Source of the DNA: Bacteroidota bacterium
Lineage (GTDB): Bacteria > Bacteroidota > Bacteroidia > Chitinophagales > Saprospiraceae
Direction of reading: 5' to 3'
DNA: 34,502 nt
Assembly (NCBI GenBank): GCA_018222965.1
Contig: JAAEZH010000050.1
Coordinates: 1-34,502, forward strand
Shown here: positions 1-8,159 of the stretch, piece by piece
Numbering within the stretch: position 1 is the first letter of the stretch
How the letters are laid out: every line of letters starts with the position of its first letter
Made by a program: the position numbers and the translations under genes
Notes under the pieces: generated by a model
The model's input: only the letters and a program-made list of their open reading frames with translations
Databases searched by the model: none
Told to the model about the DNA's origin: nothing

Positions 1-69
1 CTAAGATACGACCGACTGCCTTTTCTCAATTACCTTAAATTCCCGAACAAGCTCTAATAACCACAATAA

Positions 70-1137
70 ATGAAAATTAAAAACATCCTAATTCTTTTAA
101 TTGTAGGTTCTTGCGTACAGCTATTTGCTCAGGGGGCGTTTGATCCTGATGTCAAACTTGCTGAATTATCCGGTAAAAAAGAAAATATTGGAATAACGGC
201 AGGCTACGCTGTTGATGGTGAAATTAAATGGACCAACTCAGCCGGATATATTTGTGCGGATACTGAAACTCCCTTTTCCACAAAAACGCTAACAAGAATT
301 GCTTCAATTGCAAAAAACTTTACAGCAGTTGCCATAATGCAGTTGGTTGAAAAAGGTCAAATTGAACTCAATGGACCTATTGGAAACTACTTGAAACATT
401 TACCTGAGGATAAAAAACAAATTACGGTCAGGCAATTGTTGGCCCATACCGCAGGGGTCTCCCAATATCAGGGCAAAAAGGAAATTGAAAATACCATTCA
501 TTACGAAACACTTCAAGATGCAATGGATGTCTTTATTGACAGGCCTTTGCTATTTGAGCCGGGAACTAAATATTTCTATACGACCTATGGGTATGTAATT
601 TTAGGCCGAATAATTGAAGAAGTTTCGGGCTTGAGTTATCAAGCCTATATGCGAAAAAATATTTTTGAAGTTGCAGGCATGCACGATACGGGCATTGAAC
701 AAATCAATGAGCAATACTCCAACAAATCCTGCCTCTATCACAAAGGGAAACGAAAGGCAAAAGAAGGAAAGCAAAATGATTTGAGCAACAGAGTACCCGG
801 TGGCGGCTTTTACAGCACCCTGGAAGATGTTATGAAATTTGGCAATGCTTTGCTTGATGGAAAATTCATCAGGGAACAAACACTTGATCAAATGATCCAG
901 ACCGAATCCGTTGAATATGATGGGAATAAATACGGGTTAGGCTGGTTTTTATATGGACCACCACCATATGAAAATTTAGTCATTGGGCATAGTGGTGGGC
1001 AGACTGGTTGCACCAGTCAGCTGATGATAGTTCCAAAGACAAAGACTGTCATAGTGGTTTTATCAAATACATCAGGAAATTATCCGGATATCGCCGGCTT
1101 TGCAGTTGATTTGACTGCATATTCAGAAAAACAATAA
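70..1137 (+). CDS. Secreted serine hydrolase, beta-lactamase/LACTB-like (355 aa)
   Basis: Serine hydrolase of the class C beta-lactamase/penicillin-binding superfamily (Pfam Beta-lactamase), expected outside the cytoplasm as a peptidase or esterase rather than a resistance enzyme. Seen: an N-terminal hydrophobic signal segment ending near LFAQG (about residue 20); the catalytic SxxK motif S79-I-A-K82; a second motif Y170-T-T, where many members have YxN but LACTB-type members often have YST; and a third motif H307-S-G in place of KTG. Length is normal for a single-domain member. A Cys at residue 15 after V-G-S could alternatively be a lipobox, so secreted versus lipoprotein is open. It is followed by a 130-base non-coding gap and then a methyltransferase; no operon link is evident. 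Family assignment is firm, the substrate unknown. Confidence 0.93.
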   Translation: MKIKNILILLIVGSCVQLFAQGAFDPDVKLAELSGKKENIGITAGYAVDGEIKWTNSAGYICADTETPFSTKTLTRIASIAKNFTAVAIMQLVEKGQIELNGPIGNYLKHLPEDKKQITVRQLLAHTAGVSQYQGKKEIENTIHYETLQDAMDVFIDRPLLFEPGTKYFYTTYGYVILGRIIEEVSGLSYQAYMRKNIFEVAGMHDTGIEQINEQYSNKSCLYHKGKRKAKEGKQNDLSNRVPGGGFYSTLEDVMKFGNALLDGKFIREQTLDQMIQTESVEYDGNKYGLGWFLYGPPPYENLVIGHSGGQTGCTSQLMIVPKTKTVIVVLSNTSGNYPDIAGFAVDLTAYSEKQ

Positions 1138-1269
1138 TAATGGTTGCCTTTATGGGCCATTGGAGTAACGGAAGAAGCTTGTATCGACTGGAAAACAGCC
1201 CGGCAAATTGGGGTGATCCGGGAAAACTGAACTTCCGTCGCACAAAAGAAAAAATACTAGTTTTATCCC

Positions 1270-1836
1270 ATGTCCCCAGCTTACGACAAATACTACCAAA
1301 CCCAAAACCTGTTCGGAGCTCCTTATCCCGAGCTGATCGCCTTTTTTGCCGAATACCCGAATAGAGGAAAGGTGCTCGACCTGGGTTGCGGACAAGGGCG
1401 GGATGCCATCGCACTGGCTCGTCTTGGATATACGGTTACCGGGCTTGATAATTCTAAAGTGGGAATCGAGCAGATGAACCAAATCGCTAATGCTGAAGGC
1501 TTGCGTTTGGTTGGACAGGTTGGAGATGTTTATGCCTTCGAGGGTTTTAATAAATTTGATATCATCCTGCTCGACAGCATGTTTCATTTTACCAAAAAGG
1601 ATAAGGAAAAGGAAGTCGGGTTCCTCCAAAAGATTGTAAAGAACCTGCAGGCAGGAAGCCTATTGGTTGTTTGCATTCAGGATACCGGAAAAAAAGTGGA
1701 TATTTTAAAGCAGGCGATTGACGTTGAAAAGCCCCTAAACCGCCTCGCCGACGAAAAATTCCAATACACTTTTGAAGATTCCGAAAGCGGCCACCAATCA
1801 GTTACGGAGTATAGAATGCTTGTGGTCGAGAAGTAG
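1270..1836 (+). CDS. Class I SAM-dependent methyltransferase (188 aa)
   Basis: Small single-domain methyltransferase of the Rossmann-fold class I type, resembling TehB/Methyltransf_25 proteins. Seen: motif I VLDLGCGQGRD at residues 35-45 that binds S-adenosylmethionine; an acidic residue at the end of strand 2 (GLD, residues 58-60) expected to hold the ribose hydroxyls; and motif IV-like DIILLDSMFHF further on. There is no signal peptide or membrane segment, so it is cytoplasmic. Length is typical of this group, with no extra substrate domain, so the methyl acceptor cannot be named. It stands alone between a serine hydrolase and a membrane-protein gene. The start chosen lies at the first ATG before the fold begins. 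Family confident; substrate unknown. Confidence 0.92.
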   Translation: MSPAYDKYYQTQNLFGAPYPELIAFFAEYPNRGKVLDLGCGQGRDAIALARLGYTVTGLDNSKVGIEQMNQIANAEGLRLVGQVGDVYAFEGFNKFDIILLDSMFHFTKKDKEKEVGFLQKIVKNLQAGSLLVVCIQDTGKKVDILKQAIDVEKPLNRLADEKFQYTFEDSESGHQSVTEYRMLVVEK

Positions 1837-1874
1837 AATCATAACAACAAAATCCGGGTTGAAAATATACTCTG

Positions 1875-1927
1875 CCCAAAGCAAAGTATTTTGGGATATT
1901 ATTATAACGCAACCTCTTTGCTTTGGG
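1875..1927. repeat. Degenerate copy of dispersed palindromic repeat
   Basis: Two 12-base arms, CCCAAAGCAAAG at 1875-1886 and CTTTGCTTTGGG at 1916-1927, are exact reverse complements around a 29-base AT-rich centre. The left arm continues into a stretch ending TTTTGGG that resembles the left arm of the larger element at 13136. It sits between the methyltransferase stop and the next membrane-protein gene. Confidence 0.6.
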
Positions 1928-2006
1928 GAATGCCGTACACGAAGTGGCCCAAACCATTTTGTCGTCGGTAAACCTCGTTTTGAAGACGACACTAAAAAAA
2001 ACTGAG

Positions 2007-2375
2007 ATGGGAATTGCTGCAGGTATCATGATTATCCTGATAAGTATTGCACACAATGTTTACGGAGAGAAAAAACAAATTCCGGCACTCAAATCTATTA
2101 CCAAAGATGCGGTGATGATCGGTTCGCTGCGCATTATGATCTATCAGGGAGGTTTGCTTTTGCTGGCTGTCGGGATAGTGCAGGTACTGGTATCTGCCGG
2201 GTTTATTCAGCTGCCGGGTATCTCGGCTTTTTTTCCGGTAGGGATTGTTATGTTGAATTTTATTACCAGCCTGCTAATTGCGGTCTTTCTGCATCGGGAG
2301 ATATTTCAGGTTACGATCCCTCAGTTTGTTTTCTTTGCCATCATTATTGCTCTGCAATTACTTTCTTTATCCTAG
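2007..2375 (+). CDS. Small integral membrane protein, four hydrophobic segments (122 aa)
   Basis: Unrecognised small inner-membrane protein. The reading frame is open from 1923, but I chose the ATG at 2007. The 28 residues before it are hydrophilic, overlap the inverted repeat at 1875-1927 and do not look like protein sequence. From 2007 the protein begins MGIAAGIMIILISIAHNVYG, a hydrophobic segment followed by charged residues. Three further hydrophobic stretches follow, around GGLLLLAVGIVQVL, FFPVGIVMLNFITSLLIAVF and PQFVFFAIIIALQLLSL. The four-helix layout with short charged loops fits a generic small membrane-protein fold. No enzymatic motif is visible and its neighbours give no clue to its job. 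Confidence 0.7.
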   Translation: MGIAAGIMIILISIAHNVYGEKKQIPALKSITKDAVMIGSLRIMIYQGGLLLLAVGIVQVLVSAGFIQLPGISAFFPVGIVMLNFITSLLIAVFLHREIFQVTIPQFVFFAIIIALQLLSLS

Positions 2376-2420
2376 GGCTTTGGAGTGGTTTTAAATTTAG
2401 ATTTACGGTATATTGGGGCG

Positions 2421-2478
2421 ACTCGCTTCTCGGGTCAATATAGAGTTTAATCAATACCCAAAGCGAAGTGATTTGAGT
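2421..2478. repeat. Partial copy of dispersed palindromic repeat
   Basis: ATACCCAAAGCGAAGTGATT at 2454-2473, continuing TGAGT, matches the arm consensus of the elements at 13136 and 20661. A weaker complementary-sense arm, CGCTTCTCGGGT, lies about 20 bases upstream (from 2424). It lies directly upstream of the secreted glycosidase-like gene and inside that gene's artefactual 5' frame extension. Confidence 0.6.
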
Positions 2479-2523
2479 TCACTTGTCACTAATAAGAACG
2501 CTCATAATTTTAAAAAAACATCG

Positions 2524-4176
2524 ATGGTGCATACACTCAGAATAACTTGCACGGGCATTTTATGCTTACTGACTCAAAGCTTTTTTGCACAGCTGATAAG
2601 CCTGGATCTCAATCAGACTTATCAAACAATTGATCGCTGGGAAAATGGTGCCTTTTTGCCTCCCGGGATTGAAGATTATGTAATTGACGATCTGGTAGAC
2701 CTTGCTGTAGATTCTCTCGGTATAAACAGGCTTCGACTGGAAGTTAGGTCCGGGAGTGAGTATTCTGATGATAATTACCAGTTGTATCAGGACGGGGATA
2801 TTGATTATGACACCTGGCGAAGCTTGCGTTATGCAACCGTAAATGATAACGATGATCCCTTTACGATTGATTGGGCCGGTTTTCACTTTACCGAACTGGA
2901 CGAAAAAATTGAAAACCTGGTAATCCCGATTCGTGAAAGACTGATCCAGCAGGAGGAAGACCTTTATGTAAACCTTTGTTTTGTTGCATTTACGGGGCAA
3001 TTAAACGGAGGAGACGGAGGCCAAATAATTCATCAAAACCCGGAAGAATATGCCGAGTTTATTGAAGCCATATTCCTGCATATGGACAATGAATATGGAT
3101 TTGTACCCGATGGCGTTGAAGTGATACTGGAGCCAAATGTTGCCGACTTTGGCAATGCTACTCTCGTCGGAGAATCTCTGGTGGCAGCTGGCAACCGATT
3201 GACCGGTATCGGGTTCCAACCAGACTTTATTGCATGCTCCAATACCAATTTGTTTGGAGCCATAAATTTCTACCCGGGCCTGGTGGCTGTTCCCGGTGTT
3301 TCAGATTACTGGTCTGAATACTCTTTTCATGCTTATGCCGGGCGAACTACAGAAAACCTGATCCAAATCGCAGACAATGCGCTGGCCAGCGGGGTAAAAA
3401 CGTCCATGTTGGAATGGTGGGCCAACGGAAATACTTTTAGTTACCTCCATGAATGCTTAAAATTTGCGAATATTTCCACTTATGAATTTACGGGCTCTTT
3501 TGGTGCACCCGGAAATGATTGGAATATGGGCTTGCTGCAAATCGTAGATAACGGCAATAATGATTATACCCTCGATCTTCAACCGCCCACAAAATACTTC
3601 AGACACTATTTTAAACTGATTAAACCCGGCGCACTTCGCTGTTCGGCAACCTCCGACTCTTTGGGGTTTGATCCGGTTGCTTTTGTCAATCCGGATGGGA
3701 ATCTACTGGTTAATATTGATGCTGATTCATCGGGAACGGTACAGATAGTGGGCTTGCCCACAGGGATTTACCAGACGATACACTCACTGGGGAATGGCAA
3801 ACAGGAACCTTCCGTGTATTGGGAGCATAGCCCCTTGGATACCCTCATGGAAGGCGAAGTCTATGAGGTGGAAATTCCATCTCAGGGCATATTCTCCATC
3901 ATCCAAACTTCCCTGCCTGCACCCACTCTTTCTGAGGATGTCGATACAACTGAAGACTCGTTTCTGTTGAATGCACAAAATGGGATGCTGAGCATCTCTG
4001 CCCACGGCTCTGAAAAAATTAAAAATGTCACGGTCTATTCTCTAAGCGGCCAAACGGTGTTGGCAAAGTCCTGGGATGGGGAGCAAGTCGTAGATTTAAA
4101 TTATTATGATTTAGGTCCCCAAATCTATGTCGTTCGGATTAACCAAAAAATTTCCAGAAAATTGTTCTTCCCCTGA
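2524..4176 (+). CDS. Secreted glycosidase-like protein with T9SS sorting domain (550 aa)
   Basis: Probable extracellular polysaccharide-degrading or -binding protein. The ATG at 2524 places a signal peptide at the very N terminus (hydrophobic to SFFAQ, about residue 23); the frame extends upstream to 2413 but that part is repeat-derived. Residues about 28-365 look like a TIM barrel of the GH30/clan GH-A kind: an N-terminal QTYQTIDRWENGAF, a possible acid/base E203 in ILEPN, HAY at 269-271, and a possible nucleophile E297 in MLEWW. Residues about 370-463 look like a beta-sandwich. Residues about 480-550 form a type A T9SS tail (VTVYSLSGQTVL...IYVVRINQKISRKLFF). A weak stem (ATCAG/CTGAT) followed by TTTTT lies just after the stop. 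The glycosidase assignment is an inference from scattered motifs; the secretion route is much firmer. Confidence 0.8.
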   Translation: MVHTLRITCTGILCLLTQSFFAQLISLDLNQTYQTIDRWENGAFLPPGIEDYVIDDLVDLAVDSLGINRLRLEVRSGSEYSDDNYQLYQDGDIDYDTWRSLRYATVNDNDDPFTIDWAGFHFTELDEKIENLVIPIRERLIQQEEDLYVNLCFVAFTGQLNGGDGGQIIHQNPEEYAEFIEAIFLHMDNEYGFVPDGVEVILEPNVADFGNATLVGESLVAAGNRLTGIGFQPDFIACSNTNLFGAINFYPGLVAVPGVSDYWSEYSFHAYAGRTTENLIQIADNALASGVKTSMLEWWANGNTFSYLHECLKFANISTYEFTGSFGAPGNDWNMGLLQIVDNGNNDYTLDLQPPTKYFRHYFKLIKPGALRCSATSDSLGFDPVAFVNPDGNLLVNIDADSSGTVQIVGLPTGIYQTIHSLGNGKQEPSVYWEHSPLDTLMEGEVYEVEIPSQGIFSIIQTSLPAPTLSEDVDTTEDSFLLNAQNGMLSISAHGSEKIKNVTVYSLSGQTVLAKSWDGEQVVDLNYYDLGPQIYVVRINQKISRKLFFP

Positions 4177-4205
4177 TCAGCAAGTCTGATTTTTGTGCCA
4201 TCTAA

Positions 4206-4226
4206 AGCCGGGAGCCGGGAGCCGGA
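4206..4226. repeat. Heptanucleotide tandem repeat, three copies
   Basis: The unit AGCCGGG occurs at 4206-4212 and 4213-4219, then once more as AGCCGGA at 4220-4226. It lies in the 120-base gap before the Ntn-hydrolase gene, outside the coding region as I have set the start. Confidence 0.8.
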
Positions 4227-4296
4227 TTTCGGTTTTGAACTGGAACCCGGAGGGAAGCCAAACAATTTGCCAGAATCCTCAGTCGTTTCTCCACCG

Positions 4297-5598
4297 ATGA
4301 AAATATCCACCTTTGCCCAAATAGCTCTTTTGCCTCTCTTTTTTCTGTTTGGCTTTCAACAATATGTTCTTGCCTGTAGCATATACAAGATCACGGTCGA
4401 CGGGCATACCATAGTTGGTTCTAATCAGGATGCCTGGCGAACAACCACCTGTATTTGGTTTGTAAATCCCGATGAAGAAAATCCCTATGGCGCCTCTTTT
4501 ACCGGATCGAGGCAGGTTAGTCCCGGAAAATTTGCCCCTCAATCAGGTATGAACGAAGCTGGCCTGGTTTTTTCCCGGCTGGCAGCCTACCATCCGGAAG
4601 AAAATCGAGATCAGTCGGAGAAAAAACGCATTACCAATGAAGTTGACTATCTGGAAGGCGTATTGCGTAATTGCAATAATGTAAAAGCCGTAAAGAAGTA
4701 TATCAAATCCTTTGATCATAGTTTCTTTCTGGAAGATGTCTTTATCTACGTGGATAAGGCAGGTGATTACCTTATCGTTGAACCCTATCAGTTGATTGAG
4801 GGCCATGATCCAACTTACATATTGGCCAATTTTTGTCCGTCCATAACCAGCAGGGAAGACGCCAGGAAGCAACCACGGTACAGGGACGGCGAAGACTACC
4901 TTTTTGAAAACAGTCCGCAGGCTTCACTTGAATATTGTCGTTCGCTTTCTGATACCATGTCTGTTTGTCGGAACCGGAATGGGGATGGGACTCTGCTCAC
5001 TTCTATTTGGGACTCTCAAAACGGTTTGGTGAATCTGTACTTTTACCACGACTTTGGTTCAACGGTACAGTTTGATATAGCCGAATCACTAGCAAGGGGG
5101 AATCACCTTATCAGTATTCCCGAACTATTTTCAACCAATGCGGAATTTCAACGATTAAAAGACTATAAAACGCCTTTTAATGACAACGCCCTGCGCCTTG
5201 TCCTTGCATTGGTCGGAGTTGGATTGCTGATGTTGTCACTGATTTTCTTTATCAGCTTTTTCAGAAAAAGGAAGCTAGACAATTACAATCCAATTAAGCT
5301 TCTTTTTGCCGGAATAAACGTACTGCTATTTGGGTACATGATCGTGCTTACCACAAATATCAATGTTTATTATTTTGATGCACCCTATCAACATGGTGGG
5401 GCCGGCTTGTACAATGCTTCATCCTATCTTCCCATTTTATTGCTCTTGCTAATCATTCCCATTTCGTTTTATACCATTCGATTCCTAAGGCTTAATAGTC
5501 GATCCTTTTTTATCAAAAGTTTCCTGATCCTAAATAATTGTGTTTATTTAGGGCTGCTCTATGGATTTGGCTACTGGGGATTATTTGAGGTGATTTAA
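4297..5598 (+). CDS. Ntn (C45/choloylglycine-type) hydrolase with C-terminal membrane domain (about 433 aa)
   Basis: Linear amide C-N hydrolase of the N-terminal-nucleophile superfamily with a membrane tail. The ATG at 4297 gives a signal peptide (MKISTFAQIALLPLFFLFGF...) ending VLA, immediately followed by C27 in ACSIYKI. Cleavage there would expose Cys as the N-terminal nucleophile, as this family requires. GSNQDAW at 41-47 corresponds to the family's GxNxD segment, and SGMNEAGL at 84-91 to the conserved NExGL. After about residue 297 there are four hydrophobic helices (LVLALVGVGLLMLSLIFFI, LLFAGINVLLFGYMIV, LPILLLLLIIPISFY, SFLILNNCVYLGLLYG). Most family members lack such a tail, so this is a membrane-tethered version with its catalytic part outside. 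VLAC could also be read as a weak lipobox. The bound amide substrate is unknown. The frame runs open upstream to 4195, but that portion includes the heptad repeat and is not protein-like. Confidence 0.85.
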   Translation: MKISTFAQIALLPLFFLFGFQQYVLACSIYKITVDGHTIVGSNQDAWRTTTCIWFVNPDEENPYGASFTGSRQVSPGKFAPQSGMNEAGLVFSRLAAYHPEENRDQSEKKRITNEVDYLEGVLRNCNNVKAVKKYIKSFDHSFFLEDVFIYVDKAGDYLIVEPYQLIEGHDPTYILANFCPSITSREDARKQPRYRDGEDYLFENSPQASLEYCRSLSDTMSVCRNRNGDGTLLTSIWDSQNGLVNLYFYHDFGSTVQFDIAESLARGNHLISIPELFSTNAEFQRLKDYKTPFNDNALRLVLALVGVGLLMLSLIFFISFFRKRKLDNYNPIKLLFAGINVLLFGYMIVLTTNINVYYFDAPYQHGGAGLYNASSYLPILLLLLIIPISFYTIRFLRLNSRSFFIKSFLILNNCVYLGLLYGFGYWGLFEVI

Positions 5599-5648
5599 CG
5601 CCAGCCAGTAGCCCCGGTTTTTATGAAGTTGAAAAACAGAAATAAAGC

Positions 5649-5897
5649 ATGAAACAAGAAGAACTGTCTGCATTATCCGATGAGGAGTTGCTGGAGAGAG
5701 CAAAGAAAATGAAATCCGCCTCCATTATTAATGCCGTATTGATTGGCTTTATGATCGGCATTGTCATTTACAGCCTGGTCAAAAATACTTTTGGGTTTTT
5801 GATGTTAATTCCCTTGTATTTGGCGTTTAGGGTTTTTCACAATCCGCAAAAAGACAAAGCCCTGAAGGAAGTCCTGAAAGCGCGAAATTTGTCATAG
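5649..5897 (+). CDS. Small two-helix membrane protein (82 aa)
   Basis: A short protein of a type common in Bacteroidota but without assigned function. An acidic/basic amphipathic N terminus (EELSALSDEELLERAKKMK) is followed by two hydrophobic helices (INAVLIGFMIGIVIYSLV and GFLMLIPLYLAFRVF) and a lysine-rich tail. The layout suggests a helical hairpin in the inner membrane with both ends in the cytoplasm. It starts 50 bases after the Ntn hydrolase on the same strand and may be co-transcribed with it. The coding character is supported by the clean start, the membrane pattern and the absence of a competing frame. Confidence 0.8.
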   Translation: MKQEELSALSDEELLERAKKMKSASIINAVLIGFMIGIVIYSLVKNTFGFLMLIPLYLAFRVFHNPQKDKALKEVLKARNLS

Positions 5898-6047
5898 ATT
5901 TCCTGTTTCTTTTTTTGGCTTTCGCCGAAAGGCAAACAGTTATTTAGTGATACCTTTTTGCTCAAAGGTAAATCGCTAAACGGCTCTTTGTTTATAAGCA
6001 GGCAGCGAATCTGTCCGTGATGTGTATCCATTATCTAAAACCCAAAT
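5898..6047. other. Intergenic stretch with small hairpins
   Basis: No gene is seen. It contains a short dyad, CTTTCGCCGAAAG, and an imperfect stem near 5945-5982 (TAGTGATACCTTT pairing with AAAGGTAAATCGCTA). Neither is followed by a U-run that would make a convincing terminator. Confidence 0.4.
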
Positions 6048-7727
6048 ATGATGAATACCTTCATTAATACGATATTGGACCTGTCTCCATCTTTGAAAGT
6101 ATATTGCTTAATACCTTTATTGGGCCTGGCAGTTGTTTCAAAAATACAGGCTCAGGATTGTGAAGGGGAGATTGGGATGGTAATCTTTTCGGAAGATTTT
6201 GGCAGCGGGGCCGGGCCGGGTCCCGAACTGCCTCCCGGGACGACAACCTACAATTACGGAAGCATTGGTAACGGTAATTATGTGGTGACCAATACTACCG
6301 GTTTGAATGGCTCGCTTTGGCACAATGCTCCCGATCATACACCCGGCGATACCGATGGCTATTGCCTGCTTTTTGATGCCTCTTTCGAAACGGGTGTCTT
6401 TTATGCCCGACTCTTTGAAGACCTTTGTGCTAATACGAATTATACCTTTTCCTGTTTTGTGACAAACCTGGTGACCCCCACAGCCTGTGGCGGGAATAGC
6501 ATCGAACCAGATTTAAAATTTAGTCTGCTGGATCCGGTTACCATGGATGAGTTGGGCTCGGTAACAACCGGCGGCATTCCCACCACCAGCGAAATAACCT
6601 GGATACAATATTCCTTTTCCTTTACGACTGGCCCTGCTCAAATGGGGGGCATCATTCAAATAACCAATAATGCGCCCGGGGGCTGTGGCAATGATCTGGC
6701 CATAGACGATTTAAGTTTTTCGATTTGCAACCCTTTCCTGGAGCAGGAATTTGATCTTTGTACCCTTCCGGGAAATGTGCTGCAGGTGGGAGATGAAATT
6801 TACGATTCCCCCGGCTTTTATGAAACGATTATTGATATCCCCAATAGCTGCCACGACAGCATCGTGTATACCACTCTGACTGGAAGTGGGCCGGTAAATA
6901 CCGACGAATTTCTTTGGATTTGCCAGGGCGATTCCATCAACATTGGTGGAAACTTTTATTCCAGCGATACCCTGGTCATCGATACTATTTCTCCGCCAGA
7001 CGATTGTATTGAGACCATTTCTTACACCCTGGATGTGGGATTGTATGCACAGACCAGCGAACAGATTGATCTTTGTGTCGGAGACAGCCTGTTTGTTGCC
7101 GGCGAGTGGGTATTTGACAACGGCATTTATGTAGATACCTTTCAATCGATTCAGGGCTGCGACAGTTTCCATCTGACCGAGCTTGAATTTTGGGAATTTG
7201 AGTTGGATGCGGATTTCCCGCAGAGTAATTTGGCTCCCGGGGAGACTTATCAGGTATTTGTAAGCAGTAATTCGATAGCCGGAAATTACGAGTGGATGCC
7301 TCCGGAATTCTTTTCCTGTGCCACTTGTCCGGATCCGCTTTTTACGCCTCTTGAATCAGGTAGTTTTAGTGTTTCTGGATTTGATCCCGTTTCCGGCTGT
7401 GCGGATACTCTTCAGTTTAATGTAGTGATTGATCCTTGTCGGAATTCCTTTATTCCCAATGTGTTTTCCCCGGATCAGGATGGCGTGAACGATTACTTTC
7501 AGCCTTTTCTGAGTAATTGTGTGGTAAATATCTCCACCTTTCAGATTTATGATCGTTGGGGCAATGCCGTTCATGTTCAGGATAATATTCCCGTTTCGGA
7601 AGCCCGTTGGGATGGTCGCTGTAGGAATAAAGATGCAGCTGTCGGAGTCTATGCTTATTATATTGAAGCGCAATTATTTGACGGGGGCATGATTCTCTTT
7701 AAGGGAGATGTGACGCTGATTAGATAA
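6048..7727 (+). CDS. Secreted protein with CHU_C (type B T9SS) C-terminal domain (559 aa)
   Basis: Cell-surface or secreted protein exported by the type IX system. Seen: a signal peptide (hydrophobic stretch ending VVSKIQAQ, about residue 36); a domain at about 40-225 rich in Gly/Thr/Asn with DGYCLLFDASFETGVFY and ending AIDDLSFSIC, resembling jelly-roll carbohydrate-binding modules; a Cys-rich middle with repeated segments such as IDLCVGDSLFVAGEW and WICQGDSINIGGNFY, typical of Bacteroidota surface proteins; then the CHU_C domain (TIGR04131-like) over the last 90 residues with IPNVFSPDQDGVNDYFQPF and YDRWGNAVH. It may start at either of two adjacent ATGs (6048, 6051). No catalytic motif is seen. 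It probably acts as an adhesin or glycan-binding protein. Confidence 0.9.
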   Translation: MMNTFINTILDLSPSLKVYCLIPLLGLAVVSKIQAQDCEGEIGMVIFSEDFGSGAGPGPELPPGTTTYNYGSIGNGNYVVTNTTGLNGSLWHNAPDHTPGDTDGYCLLFDASFETGVFYARLFEDLCANTNYTFSCFVTNLVTPTACGGNSIEPDLKFSLLDPVTMDELGSVTTGGIPTTSEITWIQYSFSFTTGPAQMGGIIQITNNAPGGCGNDLAIDDLSFSICNPFLEQEFDLCTLPGNVLQVGDEIYDSPGFYETIIDIPNSCHDSIVYTTLTGSGPVNTDEFLWICQGDSINIGGNFYSSDTLVIDTISPPDDCIETISYTLDVGLYAQTSEQIDLCVGDSLFVAGEWVFDNGIYVDTFQSIQGCDSFHLTELEFWEFELDADFPQSNLAPGETYQVFVSSNSIAGNYEWMPPEFFSCATCPDPLFTPLESGSFSVSGFDPVSGCADTLQFNVVIDPCRNSFIPNVFSPDQDGVNDYFQPFLSNCVVNISTFQIYDRWGNAVHVQDNIPVSEARWDGRCRNKDAAVGVYAYYIEAQLFDGGMILFKGDVTLIR

Positions 7728-8159
7728 TCGGATGATTTAAATACCAGGCAATTACATCTTTGGATCAATACAGCTGAGAAATCCAATGTCTATAAATTAC
7801 GGAAAAGCTGCCCGAAAAATAATAGCCTTACAAGGCGCTGACCTCAAGCTTCCGAAATCTCTCCTGCAAAGTGGAAAGCTTGGAGAAGGTTATGATTCCG
7901 AAATGGAAGCCCTGCATCATAAAAACGCCCGGAACTGGGAGCAATAATGGAAGACATTGGCTATCCATGCAAGGATATAGTTGGGTTTAATTCTTTCGGG
8001 TATTGATGCAGCATATTTTCAAACGAAGAAGTGAAATTGATTTTCTGTCATTCGTATTGCATCCTCCTTTCCTCGGATTCCGTACTTTAAAAGGTCAGGC
8101 GTTTTATACCTGATTGGGCTGACTGATGTTTGGCCTGGAATCAGAATCAAATCAATATT
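7728..8159. other. Intergenic region of 432 bases
   Basis: Contains one short open frame (7786-7947, listed separately) and a small stem TCAGG/CCTGA near 8094-8112. I see no RNA gene, terminator with a U-run or strong promoter. Confidence 0.5.
7786..7947 (+). CDS. Possible small protein or gene remnant (53 aa)
   Basis: An ATG-started frame encodes a 53-residue peptide beginning MSINYGKAARKIIALQGADL and ending ALHHKNARNWEQ. Its composition (balanced charges, no hydrophobic segment) looks protein-like, which is unusual for random sequence in this AT-rich gap. I recognise no family. It may be the surviving N-terminal piece of a decayed gene, a genuine small protein, or chance. Confidence is low. 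Confidence 0.3.
   Translation: MSINYGKAARKIIALQGADLKLPKSLLQSGKLGEGYDSEMEALHHKNARNWEQ

Noticed and set aside
1140-1364. 74-codon frame after the serine hydrolase
   Set aside because: It overlaps the start of the methyltransferase in another frame and has no recognisable features.
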